The notes beneath the pieces were generated by a model. That model was not told the origin of the DNA, did not search any database, and saw only the letters and a list, made by a program, of their open reading frames with translations. From Sipunculus nudus (lineage: Eukaryota > Annelida > Sipuncula > Golfingiida > Sipunculidae): 64,000 nt of DNA. Made by a program: the position numbers and the translations under genes. Shown in pieces: positions 33,634 to 47,600 of this stretch (positions within the stretch are counted from its first letter, which is position 1; each line of letters begins with the position of its first letter). The stretch lies in assembly GCA_026874595.1 (NCBI GenBank), contig CM049318.1:16106241-16170240 (forward strand), in the 5' to 3' direction.

Positions 33634-34024
33634 GTATGTATCAGTTTCAAAAGGATGCCTGCATATCTGTGGCCTATAGGGCATGTCACCGTGAAATCGC
33701 GAAATCTCATTCGACGAGAAACGGTGCGAGATTTTGCAAGATTTTTGGTTGGATCACCGAGAACTCACCAAGGGCTACAAGATGCAAAAATTTCGACCTC
33801 TCTAGCATAAAAACTGACAGAGTTAGAAGCTGAAAACTGCATATTCTCAAAATTCAAAGGTTTTACCCCAAAAATAGAGAAATCTGGCAATAGCGCACTT
33901 TGGCACCTATGCGCAAAAATAAGCCCATGGACCCTAGTTTAAGGTGGTGTGATGGAAATGGCCCAATGTTTAATAGTTCTGGAGGTATAGCACCAACACA
34001 AATTTTCATGTTTTTTCATCTGCA

Positions 34025-34038
34025 ACGCCCCCTGGCGG
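34025..34038 (-). promoter_or_regulatory. Satellite CTCF-like motif 1 (first of 24 copies)
   Basis: Minus strand CCGCCAGGGGGCGT, preceded by TGG, matches 12 of 14 core positions. It repeats every 1,274 bp, for example at 35,299-35,312 and, in the last unit, 63,327-63,340. I saw it unchanged in each of the 24 units. Confidence 0.45.
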
Positions 34039-34842
34039 CCATTTCCAAAATCTGAAAAACCCGTTTCGAGATATTCTTATGTTACATAAAATATCTCAGA
34101 ATCAGTAAAATTGCTGCAAATTTGAAAAATATCACGAAATTCCATGATTTCTCCCCAAAATTGCGTAACCATGGTAACAGCGAAATGAAGCAATTTTGCA
34201 GGGTTGGAAGTGGCCATGCAGTGGCAAATAAAACGGGCTACAGATTAGGTGCCTACGGCTATTTTTGACGAAGGTATGAAGAAAAAACCGTTTTTGAGCT
34301 TTTTGGTGACCCTTACCTTGACCCTTGACCGATCATGACCAAAAACAATAGGCTCCGAGAAGAACCGATTATACACTCTATCTATAAGTTTCAGGACGAT
34401 TGGTGCAAAATTGTGGCCTGTAGAGCGGGGACATACAGACAAACAAACAAACGGAACTGATCAACATACTTGTCGAAATCTCTGATTCCGGCAAGCAATA
34501 AACTATAACGCGACAGAAATGGCAAACCGGCCCGCAAAGAGTGCCTGTGGTCACTTATTTTATACGGCGAACGCTATAATTTTTGCAGTCACGGGAAAGC
34601 GTGTCTGTCTTTCATACTAAAACGCGTGCATGCATGCGTGATGGCATATGTATTTGTGCATGCGGGTTTTAATTTTTACAAAGTTGCTAAAATTTGTGGG
34701 GACCGTGTATGATTAAACAAAAGAGGTCATGAGCAGAAAGGCCATGAAACGCCAATTCATATGGTGTACAGTTTATGTACCTAAAATGTGTAATTTTGGA
34801 GATATGGTTAAACAATGATAGTAGGTACGGGGTTGCAGTGCA

Positions 34843-34856
34843 GCGCCCCCCAGCGG
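34843..34856 (-). promoter_or_regulatory. Satellite CTCF-like motif 2 (first of 23 copies)
   Basis: Minus strand CCGCTGGGGGGCGC followed by TGCAC matches 12 of 14 core positions. It lies 818 bp after motif 1 and 456 bp before motif 1 of the next unit, in the same orientation. Confidence 0.42.
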
Positions 34857-35580
34857 TAATTTTCCAAAAACTGAAACATTGCTTTCGAGATATTAATGTA
34901 TGACGTAACATGTATCAGTTTCAAAAGGATGCCTGCATATCTGTGGCCTATAGGGCATGTCACCGTGAAATCGCGAAATCTCATTCGACGAGAAACGGTG
35001 CGAGATTTTGCAAGATTTTTGGTTGGATCACCGAGAACTCACCAAGGGCTACAAGATGCAAAAATTTCGACCTCTCTAGCATAAAAACTGACAGAGTTAG
35101 AAGCTGAAAACTGCATATTCTCAAAATTCAAAGGTTTTACCCCAAAAATAGAGAAATCTGGCAATAGCGCACTTTTGCACCTATGCGCAAAAATAAGCCC
35201 ATGGACACTAGTTTAAGGTGGTGTGATGGAAATGGCCCAATGTTTAATAGTTCTGGAGGTATAGCACCAACACAAATTTTCATGTTTTTTCATCTGCAAC
35301 GCCCCCTGGCGGCCATTTCCAAAATCTGAAAAACCCGTTTCGAGATATTCTTATGTTACATAAAATATCTCAGAATCAGTAAAATTGCTGCAAATTTGAA
35401 AAATATCACGAAATTCCATGATTTCTCCCCAAAATTGCGTAACCATGGTAACAGCGAAATGAGGCAATTTTGCAGTGCTGGAAGTGGCCATGCAGTGGCA
35501 AATAAAACGGGCTACAGATTAGGTGCCTACGGCTATTTTTGACGAAGGTATGAAGAAAAAACCGTTTTTGAGCTTTTTGG

Positions 35581-35614
35581 TGACCTTGACCTTGACCCTT
35601 GACCGATCATGACC
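35581..35614 (-). promoter_or_regulatory. Nuclear-receptor half-site cluster in type B units
   Basis: The plus strand reads tgacct-tgacct-tgaccc-t-tgacc and, ten bases on, tgacc. The minus strand thus has two overlapping TCAAGGTCA sites, the extended half-site of NR5A/ERR-type receptors. Type A units (for example 34,306-34,340) have 'tgaccc-ttacct' at this place, which breaks the distal half-site. Confidence 0.35.
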
Positions 35615-38600
35615 AAAAACAATAGGCTCCGAGAAGAACCGATTATACACTCTATCTATAAGTTTCAGGACGATTGGTGCAAAATTGTGGCCTGTAGAGC
35701 GGGGACATACAGACAAACAAACAAACGGAACTGATCAACATACTTGTCGAAATCTCTGATTCCGGCAAGCAATAAACTATAACGCGACAGAAATGGCAAA
35801 CCGGCCCGCAAAGAGTGCCTGTGGTCACTTATTTTATACGGCGAACGCTATAATTTTTGCAGTCACGGGAAAGCGTGTCTGTCTTTCATACTAAAACGCG
35901 TGCATGCATGCGTGATGGCATATGTATTTGTGCATGCGGGTTTTAATTTTTACAAAGTTGCTAAAATTTGTGGGGACCGTGTATGATTAAACAAAAGAGG
36001 TCATGGGCAGAAAGGCCATGAAACGCCAATTCATATGGTGTACAGTTTATGTACCTAAAATGTGTAATTTTGGAGATATGGTTAAACAATGATAGTAGGT
36101 ACGGGGTTGCAGTGCAGCGCCCCCCAGCGGTAATTTTCCAAAAACTGAAACATTGCTTTCGAGATATTAATGTATGACGTAACATGTATCAGTTTCAAAA
36201 GGATGCCTGCATATCTGTGGCCTATAGGGCATGTCACCGTGAAATCGCGAAATCTCATTCGACGAGAAACGGTGCGAGATTTTGCAAGATTTTTGGTTGG
36301 ATCACCGAGAACTCACCAAGGGCTACAAGATGCAAAAATTTCGACCTCTCTAGCATAAAAACTGACAGAGTTAGAAGCTGAAAACTGCATATTCTCAAAA
36401 TTCAAAGGTTTTACCCCAAAAATAGAGAAATCTGGCAATAGCGCACTTTGGCACCTATGCGCAAAAATAAGCCCATGGACCCTAGTTTAAGGTGGTGTGA
36501 TGGAAATGGCCCAATGTTTAATAGTTCTGGAGGTATAGCACCAACACAAATTTTCATGTTTTTTCATCTGCAACGCCCCCTGGCGGCCATTTCCAAAATC
36601 TGAAAAACCCGTTTCGAGATATTCTTATGTTACATAAAATATCTCAGAATCAGTAAAATTGCTGCAAATTTGAAAAATATCACGAAATTCCATGATTTCT
36701 CCCCAAAATTGCGTAACCATGGTAACAGCGAAATGAAGCAATTTTGCAGGGTTGGAAGTGGCCATGCAGTGGCAAATAAAACGGGCTACAGATTAGGTGC
36801 CTACGGCTATTTTTGACGAAGGTATGAAGAAAAAACCGTTTTTGAGCTTTTTGGTGACCCTTACCTTGACCCTTGACCGATCATGACCAAAAACAATAGG
36901 CTCCGAGAAGAACCGATTATACACTCTATCTATAAGTTTCAGGACGATTGGTGCAAAATTGTGGCCTGTAGAGCGGGGACATACAGACAAACAAACAAAC
37001 GGAACTGATCAACATACTTGTCGAAATCTCTGATTCCGGCAAGCAATAAACTATAACGCGACAGAAATGGCAAACCGGCCCGCAAAGAGTGCCTGTGGTC
37101 ACTTATTTTATACGGCGAACGCTATAATTTTTGCAGTCACGGGAAAGCGTGTCTGTCTTTCATACTAAAACGCGTGCATGCATGCGTGATGGCATATGTA
37201 TTTGTGCATGCGGGTTTTAATTTTTACAAAGTTGCTAAAATTTGTGGGGACCGTGTATGATTAAACAAAAGAGGTCATGAGCAGAAAGGCCATGAAACGC
37301 CAATTCATATGGTGTACAGTTTATGTACCTAAAATGTGTAATTTTGGAGATATGGTTAAACAATGATAGTAGGTACGGGGTTGCAGTGCAGCGCCCCCCA
37401 GCGGTAATTTTCCAAAAACTGAAACATTGCTTTCGAGATATTAATGTATGACGTAACATGTATCAGTTTCAAAAGGATGCCTGCATATCTGTGGCCTATA
37501 GGGCATGTCACCGTGAAATCGCGAAATCTCATTCGACGAGAAACGGTGCGAGATTTTGCAAGATTTTTGGTTGGATCACCGAGAACTCACCAAGGGCTAC
37601 AAGATGCAAAAATTTCGACCTCTCTAGCATAAAAACTGACAGAGTTAGAAGCTGAAAACTGCATATTCTCAAAATTCAAAGGTTTTACCCCAAAAATAGA
37701 GAAATCTGGCAATAGCGCACTTTGGCACCTATGCGCAAAAATAAGCCCATGGACACTAGTTTAAGGTGGTGTGATGGAAATGGCCCAATGTTTAATAGTT
37801 CTGGAGGTATAGCACCAACACAAATTTTCATGTTTTTTCATCTGCAACGCCCCCTGGCGGCCATTTCCAAAATCTGAAAAACCCGTTTCGAGATATTCTT
37901 ATGTTACATAAAATATCTCAGAATCAGTAAAATTGCTGCAAATTTGAAAAATATCACGAAATTCCATGATTTCTCCCCAAAATTGCGTAACCATGGTAAC
38001 AGCGAAATGAGGCAATTTTGCAGTGCTGGAAGTGGCCATGCAGTGGCAAATAAAACGGGCTACAGATTAGGTGCCTACGGCTATTTTTGACGAAGGTATG
38101 AAGAAAAAACCGTTTTTGAGCTTTTTGGTGACCTTGACCTTGACCCTTGACCGATCATGACCAAAAACAATAGGCTCCGAGAAGAACCGATTATACACTC
38201 TATCTATAAGTTTCAGGACGATTGGTGCAAAATTGTGGCCTGTAGAGCGGGGACATACAGACAAACAAACAAACGGAACTGATCAACATACTTGTCGAAA
38301 TCTCTGATTCCGGCAAGCAATAAACTATAACGCGACAGAAATGGCAAACCGGCCCGCAAAGAGTGCCTGTGGTCACTTATTTTATACGGCGAACGCTATA
38401 ATTTTTGCAGTCACGGGAAAGCGTGTCTGTCTTTCATACTAAAACGCGTGCATGCATGCGTGATGGCATATGTATTTGTGCATGCGGGTTTTAATTTTTA
38501 CAAAGTTGCTAAAATTTGTGGGGACCGTGTATGATTAAACAAAAGAGGTCATGGGCAGAAAGGCCATGAAACGCCAATTCATATGGTGTACAGTTTATGT

Positions 38601-41600
38601 ACCTAAAATGTGTAATTTTGGAGATATGGTTAAACAATGATAGTAGGTACGGGGTTGCAGTGCAGCGCCCCCCAGCGGTAATTTTCCAAAAACTGAAACA
38701 TTGCTTTCGAGATATTAATGTATGACGTAACATGTATCAGTTTCAAAAGGATGCCTGCATATCTGTGGCCTATAGGGCATGTCACCGTGAAATCGCGAAA
38801 TCTCATTCGACGAGAAACGGTGCGAGATTTTGCAAGATTTTTGGTTGGATCACCGAGAACTCACCAAGGGCTACAAGATGCAAAAATTTCGACCTCTCTA
38901 GCATAAAAACTGACAGAGTTAGAAGCTGAAAACTGCATATTCTCAAAATTCAAAGGTTTTACCCCAAAAATAGAGAAATCTGGCAATAGCGCACTTTGGC
39001 ACCTATGCGCAAAAATAAGCCCATGGACCCTAGTTTAAGGTGGTGTGATGGAAATGGCCCAATGTTTAATAGTTCTGGAGGTATAGCACCAACACAAATT
39101 TTCATGTTTTTTCATCTGCAACGCCCCCTGGCGGCCATTTCCAAAATCTGAAAAACCCGTTTCGAGATATTCTTATGTTACATAAAATATCTCAGAATCA
39201 GTAAAATTGCTGCAAATTTGAAAAATATCACGAAATTCCATGATTTCTCCCCAAAATTGCGTAACCATGGTAACAGCGAAATGAAGCAATTTTGCAGGGT
39301 TGGAAGTGGCCATGCAGTGGCAAATAAAACGGGCTACAGATTAGGTGCCTACGGCTGTTTTTGACGAAGGTATGAAGAAAAAACCGTTTTTGAGCTTTTT
39401 GGTGACCCTTACCTTGACCCTTGACCGATCATGACCAAAAACAATAGGCTCCGAGAAGAACCGATTATACACTCTATCTATAAGTTTCAGGACGATTGGT
39501 GCAAAATTGTGGCCTGTAGAGCGGGGACATACAGACAAACAAACAAACGGAACTGATCAACATACTTGTCGAAATCTCTGATTCCGGCAAGCAATAAACT
39601 ATAACGCGACAGAAATGGCAAACCGGCCCGCAAAGAGTGCCTGTGGTCACTTATTTTATACGGCGAACGCTATAATTTTTGCAGTCACGGGAAAGCGTGT
39701 CTGTCTTTCATACTAAAACGCGTGCATGCATGCGTGATGGCATATGTATTTGTGCATGCGGGTTTTAATTTTTACAAAGTTGCTAAAATTTGTGGGACCG
39801 TGTATGATTAAACAAAAGAGGTCATGAGCAGAAAGGCCATGAAACGCCAATTCATATGGTGTACAGTTTATGTACCTAAAATGTGTAATTTTGGAGATAT
39901 GGTTAAACAATGATAGTAGGTACGGGGTTGCAGTGCAGCGCCCCCCAGCGGTAATTTTCCAAAAACTGAAACATTGCTTTCGAGATATTAATGTATGACG
40001 TAACATGTATCAGTTTCAAAAGGATGCCTGCATATCTGTGGCCTATAGGGCATGTCACCGTGAAATCGCGAAATCTCATTCGACGAGAAACGGTGCGAGA
40101 TTTTGCAAGATTTTTGGTTGGATCACCGAGAACTCACCAAGGGCTACAAGATGCAAAAATTTCGACCTCTCTAGCATAAAAACTGACAGAGTTAGAAGCT
40201 GAAAACTGCATATTCTCAAAATTCAAAGGTTTTACCCCAAAAATAGAGAAATCTGGCAATAGCGCACTTTTGCACCTATGCGCAAAAATAAGCCCATGGA
40301 CCCTAGTTTAAGGTGGTGTGATGGAAATGGCCCAATGTTTAATAGTTCTGGAGGTATAGCACCAACACAAATTTTCATGTTTTTTCATCTGCAACGCCCC
40401 CTGGCGGCCATTTCCAAAATCTGAAAAACCCGTTTCGAGATATTCTTATGTTACATAAAATATCTCAGAATCAGTAAAATTGCTGCAAATTTGAAAAATA
40501 TCACGAAATTCCATGATTTCTCCCCAAAATTGCGTAACCATGGTAACAGCGAAATGAGGCAATTTTGCAGTGCTGGAAGTGGCCATGCAGTGGCAAATAA
40601 AACGGGCTACAGATTAGGTGCCTACGGCTATTTTTGACGAAGGTATGAAGAAAAAACCGTTTTTGAGCTTTTTGGTGACCTTGACCTTGACCCTTGACCG
40701 ATCATGACCAAAAACAATAGGCTCCGAGAAGAACCGATTATACACTCTATCTATAAGTTTCAGGACGATTGGTGCAAAATTGTGGCCTGTAGAGCGGGGA
40801 CATACAGACAAACAAACAAACGGAACTGATCAACATACTTGTCGAAATCTCTGATTCCGGCAAGCAATAAACTATAACGCGACAGAAATGGCAAACCGGC
40901 CCGCAAAGAGTGCCTGTGGTCACTTATTTTATACGGCGAACGCTATAATTTTTGCAGTCACGGGAAAGCGTGTCTGTCTTTCATACTAAAACGCGTGCAT
41001 GCATGCGTGATGGCATATGTATTTGTGCATGCGGGTTTTAATTTTTACAAAGTTGCTAAAATTTGTGGGGACCGTGTATGATTAAACAAAAGAGGTCATG
41101 GGCAGAAAGGCCATGAAACGCCAATTCATATGGTGTACAGTTTATGTACCTAAAATGTGTAATTTTGGAGATATGGTTAAACAATGATAGTAGGTACGGG
41201 GTTGCAGTGCAGCGCCCCCCAGCGGTAATTTTCCAAAAACTGAAACATTGCTTTCGAGATATTAATGTATGACGTAACATGTATCAGTTTCAAAAGGATG
41301 CCTGCATATCTGTGGCCTATAGGGCATGTCACCGTGAAATCGCGAAATCTCATTCGACGAGAAACGGTGCGAGATTTTGCAAGATTTTTGGTTGGATCAC
41401 CGAGAACTCACCAAGGGCTACAAGATGCAAAAATTTCGACCTCTCTAGCATAAAAACTGACAGAGTTAGAAGCTGAAAACTGCATATTCTCAAAATTCAA
41501 AGGTTTTACCCCAAAAATAGAGAAATCTGGCAATAGCGCACTTTGGCACCTATGCGCAAAAATAAGCCCATGGACCCTAGTTTAAGGTGGTGTGATGGAA

Positions 41601-44600
41601 ATGGCCCAATGTTTAATAGTTCTGGAGGTATAGCACCAACACAAATTTTCATGTTTTTTCATCTGCAACGCCCCCTGGCGGCCATTTCCAAAATCTGAAA
41701 AACCCGTTTCGAGATATTCTTATGTTACATAAAATATCTCAGAATCAGTAAAATTGCTGCAAATTTGAAAAATATCACGAAATTCCATGATTTCTCCCCA
41801 AAATTGCGTAACCATGGTAACAGCGAAATGAAGCAATTTTGCAGGGTTGGAAGTGGCCATGCAGTGGCAAATAAAACGGGCTACAGATTAGGTGCCTACG
41901 GCTATTTTTGACGAAGGTATGAAGAAAAAAACCGTTTTTGAGCTTTTTGGTGACCCTTACCTTGACCCTTGACCGATCATGACCAAAAACAATAGGCTCC
42001 GAGAAGAACCGATTATACACTCTATCTATAAGTTTCAGGACGATTGGTGCAAAATTGTGGCCTGTAGAGCGGGGACATACAGACAAACAAACAAACGGAA
42101 CTGATCAACATACTTGTCGAAATCTCTGATTCCGGCAAGCAATAAACTATAACGCGACAGAAATGGCAAACCGGCCCGCAAAGAGTGCCTGTGGTCACTT
42201 ATTTTATACGGCGAACGCTATAATTTTTGCAGTCACGGGAAAGCGTGTCTGTCTTTCATACTAAAACGCGTGCATGCATGCGTGATGGCATATGTATTTG
42301 TGCATGCGGGTTTTAATTTTTACAAAGTTGCTAAAATTTGTGGGGACCGTGTATGATTAAACAAAAGAGGTCATGAGCAGAAAGGCCATGAAACGCCAAT
42401 TCATATGGTGTACAGTTTATGTACCTAAAATGTGTAATTTTGGAGATATGGTTAAACAATGATAGTAGGTACGGGGTTGCAGTGCAGCGCCCCCCAGCGG
42501 TAATTTTCCAAAAACTGAAACATTGCTTTCGAGATATTAATGTATGACGTAACATGTATCAGTTTCAAAAGGATGCCTGCATATCTGTGGCCTATAGGGC
42601 ATGTCACCGTGAAATCGCGAAATCTCATTCGACGAGAAACGGTGCGAGATTTTGCAAGATTTTTGGTTGGATCACCGAGAACTCACCAAGGGCTACAAGA
42701 TGCAAAAATTTCGACCTCTCTAGCATAAAAACTGACAGAGTTAGAAGCTGAAAACTGCATATTCTCAAAATTCAAAGGTTTTACCCCAAAAATAGAGAAA
42801 TCTGGCAATAGCGCACTTTTGCACCTATGCGCAAAAATAAGCCCATGGACACTAGTTTAAGGTGGTGTGATGGAAATGGCCCAATGTTTAATAGTTCTGG
42901 AGGTATAGCACCAACACAAATTTTCATGTTTTTTCATCTGCAACGCCCCCTGGCGGCCATTTCCAAAATCTGAAAAACCCGTTTCGAGATATTCTTATGT
43001 TACATAAAATATCTCAGAATCAGTAAAATTGCTGCAAATTTGAAAAATATCACGAAATTCCATGATTTCTCCCCAAAATTGCGTAACCATGGTAACAGCG
43101 AAATGAGGCAATTTTGCAGTGCTGGAAGTGGCCATGCAGTGGCAAATAAAACGGGCTACAGATTAGGTGCCTACGGCTATTTTTGACGAAGGTATGAAGA
43201 AAAAACCGTTTTTGAGCTTTTTGGTGACCTTGACCTTGACCCTTGACCGATCATGACCAAAAACAATAGGCTCCGAGAAGAACCGATTATACACTCTATC
43301 TATAAGTTTCAGGACGATTGGTGCAAAATTGTGGCCTGTAGAGCGGGGACATACAGACAAACAAACAAACGGAACTGATCAACATACTTGTCGAAATCTC
43401 TGATTCCGGCAAGCAATAAACTATAACGCGACAGAAATGGCAAACCGGCCCGCAAAGAGTGCCTGTGGTCACTTATTTTATACGGCGAACGCTATAATTT
43501 TTGCAGTCACGGGAAAGCGTGTCTGTCTTTCATACTAAAACGCGTGCATGCATGCGTGATGGCATATGTATTTGTGCATGCGGGTTTTAATTTTTACAAA
43601 GTTGCTAAAATTTGTGGGGACCGTGTATGATTAAACAAAAGAGGTCATGGGCAGAAAGGCCATGAAACGCCAATTCATATGGTGTACAGTTTATGTACCT
43701 AAAATGTGTAATTTTGGAGATATGGTTAAACAATGATAGTAGGTACGGGGTTGCAGTGCAGCGCCCCCCAGCGGTAATTTTCCAAAAACTGAAACATTGC
43801 TTTCGAGATATTAATGTATGACGTAACATGTATCAGTTTCAAAAGGATGCCTGCATATCTGTGGCCTATAGGGCATGTCACCGTGAAATCGCGAAATCTC
43901 ATTCGACGAGAAACGGTGCGAGATTTTGCAAGATTTTTGGTTGGATCACCGAGAACTCACCAAGGGCTACAAGATGCAAAAATTTCGACCTCTCTAGCAT
44001 AAAAACTGACAGAGTTAGAAGCTGAAAACTGCATATTCTCAAAATTCAAAGGTTTTACCCCAAAAATAGAGAAATCTGGCAATAGCGCACTTTGGCACCT
44101 ATGCGCAAAAATAAGCCCATGGACCCTAGTTTAAGGTGGTGTGATGGAAATGGCCCAATGTTTAATAGTTCTGGAGGTATAGCACCAACACAAATTTTCA
44201 TGTTTTTTCATCTGCAACGCCCCCTGGCGGCCATTTCCAAAATCTGAAAAACCCGTTTCGAGATATTCTTATGTTACATAAAATATCTCAGAATCAGTAA
44301 AATTGCTGCAAATTTGAAAAATATCACGAAATTCCATGATTTCTCCCCAAAATTGCGTAACCATGGTAACAGCGAAATGAAGCAATTTTGCAGGGTTGGA
44401 AGTGGCCATGCAGTGGCAAATAAAACGGGCTACAGATTAGGTGCCTACGGCTATTTTTGACGAAGGTATGAAGAAAAAACCGTTTTTGAGCTTTTTGGTG
44501 ACCCTTACCTTGACCCTTGACCGATCATGACCAAAAACAATAGGCTCCGAGAAGAACCGATTATACACTCTATCTATAAGTTTCAGGACGATTGGTGCAA

Positions 44601-47600
44601 AATTGTGGCCTGTAGAGCGGGGACATACAGACAAACAAACAAACGGAACTGATCAACATACTTGTCGAAATCTCTGATTCCGGCAAGCAATAAACTATAA
44701 CGCGACAGAAATGGCAAACCGGCCCGCAAAGAGTGCCTGTGGTCACTTATTTTATACGGCGAACGCTATAATTTTTGCAGTCACGGGAAAGCGTGTCTGT
44801 CTTTCATACTAAAACGCGTGCATGCATGCGTGATGGCATATGTATTTGTGCATGCGGGTTTTAATTTTTACAAAGTTGCTAAAATTTGTGGGGACCGTGT
44901 ATGATTAAACAAAAGAGGTCATGAGCAGAAAGGCCATGAAACGCCAATTCATATGGTGTACAGTTTATGTACCTAAAATGTGTAATTTTGGAGATATGGT
45001 TAAACAATGATAGTAGGTACGGGGTTGCAGTGCAGCGCCCCCCAGCGGTAATTTTCCAAAAACTGAAACATTGCTTTCGAGATATTAATGTATGACGTAA
45101 CATGTATCAGTTTCAAAAGGATGCCTGCATATCTGTGGCCTATAGGGCATGTCACCGTGAAATCGCGAAATCTCATTCGACGAGAAACGGTGCGAGATTT
45201 TGCAAGATTTTTGGTTGGATCACCGAGAACTCACCAAGGGCTACAAGATGCAAAAATTTCGACCTCTCTAGCATAAAAACTGACAGAGTTAGAAGCTGAA
45301 AACTGCATATTCTCAAAATTCAAAGGTTTTACCCCAAAAATAGAGAAATCTGGCAATAGCGCACTTTTGCACCTATGCGCAAAAATAAGCCCATGGACAC
45401 TAGTTTAAGGTGGTGTGATGGAAATGGCCCAATGTTTAATAGTTCTGGAGGTATAGCACCAACACAAATTTTCATGTTTTTTCATCTGCAACGCCCCCTG
45501 GCGGCCATTTCCAAAATCTGAAAAACCCGTTTCGAGATATTCTTATGTTACATAAAATATCTCAGAATCAGTAAAATTGCTGCAAATTTGAAAAATATCA
45601 CGAAATTCCATGATTTCTCCCCAAAATTGCGTAACCATGGTAACAGCGAAATGAGGCAATTTTGCAGTGCTGGAAGTGGCCATGCAGTGGCAAATAAAAC
45701 GGGCTACAGATTAGGTGCCTACGGCTATTTTTGACGAAGGTATGAAGAAAAAACCGTTTTTGAGCTTTTTGGTGACCTTGACCTTGACCCTTGACCGATC
45801 ATGACCAAAAACAATAGGCTCCGAGAAGAACCGATTATACACTCTATCTATAAGTTTCAGGACGATTGGTGCAAAATTGTGGCCTGTAGAGCGGGGACAT
45901 ACAGACAAACAAACAAACGGAACTGATCAACATACTTGTCGAAATCTCTGATTCCGGCAAGCAATAAACTATAACGCGACAGAAATGGCAAACCGGCCCG
46001 CAAAGAGTGCCTGTGGTCACTTATTTTATACGGCGAACGCTATAATTTTTGCAGTCACGGGAAAGCGTGTCTGTCTTTCATACTAAAACGCGTGCATGCA
46101 TGCGTGATGGCATATGTATTTGTGCATGCGGGTTTTAATTTTTACAAAGTTGCTAAAATTTGTGGGGACCGTGTATGATTAAACAAAAGAGGTCATGGGC
46201 AGAAAGGCCATGAAACGCCAATTCATATGGTGTACAGTTTATGTACCTAAAATGTGTAATTTTGGAGATATGGTTAAACAATGATAGTAGGTACGGGGTT
46301 GCAGTGCAGCGCCCCCCAGCGGTAATTTTCCAAAAACTGAAACATTGCTTTCGAGATATTAATGTATGACGTAACATGTATCAGTTTCAAAAGGATGCCT
46401 GCATATCTGTGGCCTATAGGGCATGTCACCGTGAAATCGCGAAATCTCATTCGACGAGAAACGGTGCGAGATTTTGCAAGATTTTTGGTTGGATCACCGA
46501 GAACTCACCAAGGGCTACAAGATGCAAAAATTTCGACCTCTCTAGCATAAAAACTGACAGAGTTAGAAGCTGAAAACTGCATATTCTCAAAATTCAAAGG
46601 TTTTACCCCAAAAATAGAGAAATCTGGCAATAGCGCACTTTTGCACCTATGCGCAAAAATAAGCCCATGGACACTAGTTTAAGGTGGTGTGATGGAAATG
46701 GCCCAATGTTTAATAGTTCTGGAGGTATAGCACCAACACAAATTTTCATGTTTTTTCATCTGCAACGCCCCCTGGCGGCCATTTCCAAAATCTGAAAAAC
46801 CCGTTTCGAGATATTCTTATGTTACATAAAATATCTCAGAATCAGTAAAATTGCTGCAAATTTGAAAAATATCACGAAATTCCATGATTTCTCCCCAAAA
46901 TTGCGTAACCATGGTAACAGCGAAATGAGGCAATTTTGCAGTGCTGGAAGTGGCCATGCAGTGGCAAATAAAACGGGCTACAGATTAGGTGCCTACGGCT
47001 ATTTTTGACGAAGGTATGAAGAAAAAACCGTTTTTGAGCTTTTTGGTGACCTTGACCTTGACCCTTGACCGATCATGACCAAAAACAATAGGCTCCGAGA
47101 AGAACCGATTATACACTCTATCTATAAGTTTCAGGACGATTGGTGCAAAATTGTGGCCTGTAGAGCGGGGACATACAGACAAACAAACAAACGGAACTGA
47201 TCAACATACTTGTCGAAATCTCTGATTCCGGCAAGCAATAAACTATAACGCGACAGAAATGGCAAACCGGCCCGCAAAGAGTGCCTGTGGTCACTTATTT
47301 TATACGGCGAACGCTATAATTTTTGCAGTCACGGGAAAGCGTGTCTGTCTTTCATACTAAAACGCGTGCATGCATGCGTGATGGCATATGTATTTGTGCA
47401 TGCGGGTTTTAATTTTTACAAAGTTGCTAAAATTTGTGGGGACCGTGTATGATTAAACAAAAGAGGTCATGGGCAGAAAGGCCATGAAACGCCAATTCAT
47501 ATGGTGTACAGTTTATGTACCTAAAATGTGTAATTTTGGAGATATGGTTAAACAATGATAGTAGGTACGGGGTTGCAGTGCAGCGCCCCCCAGCGGTAAT

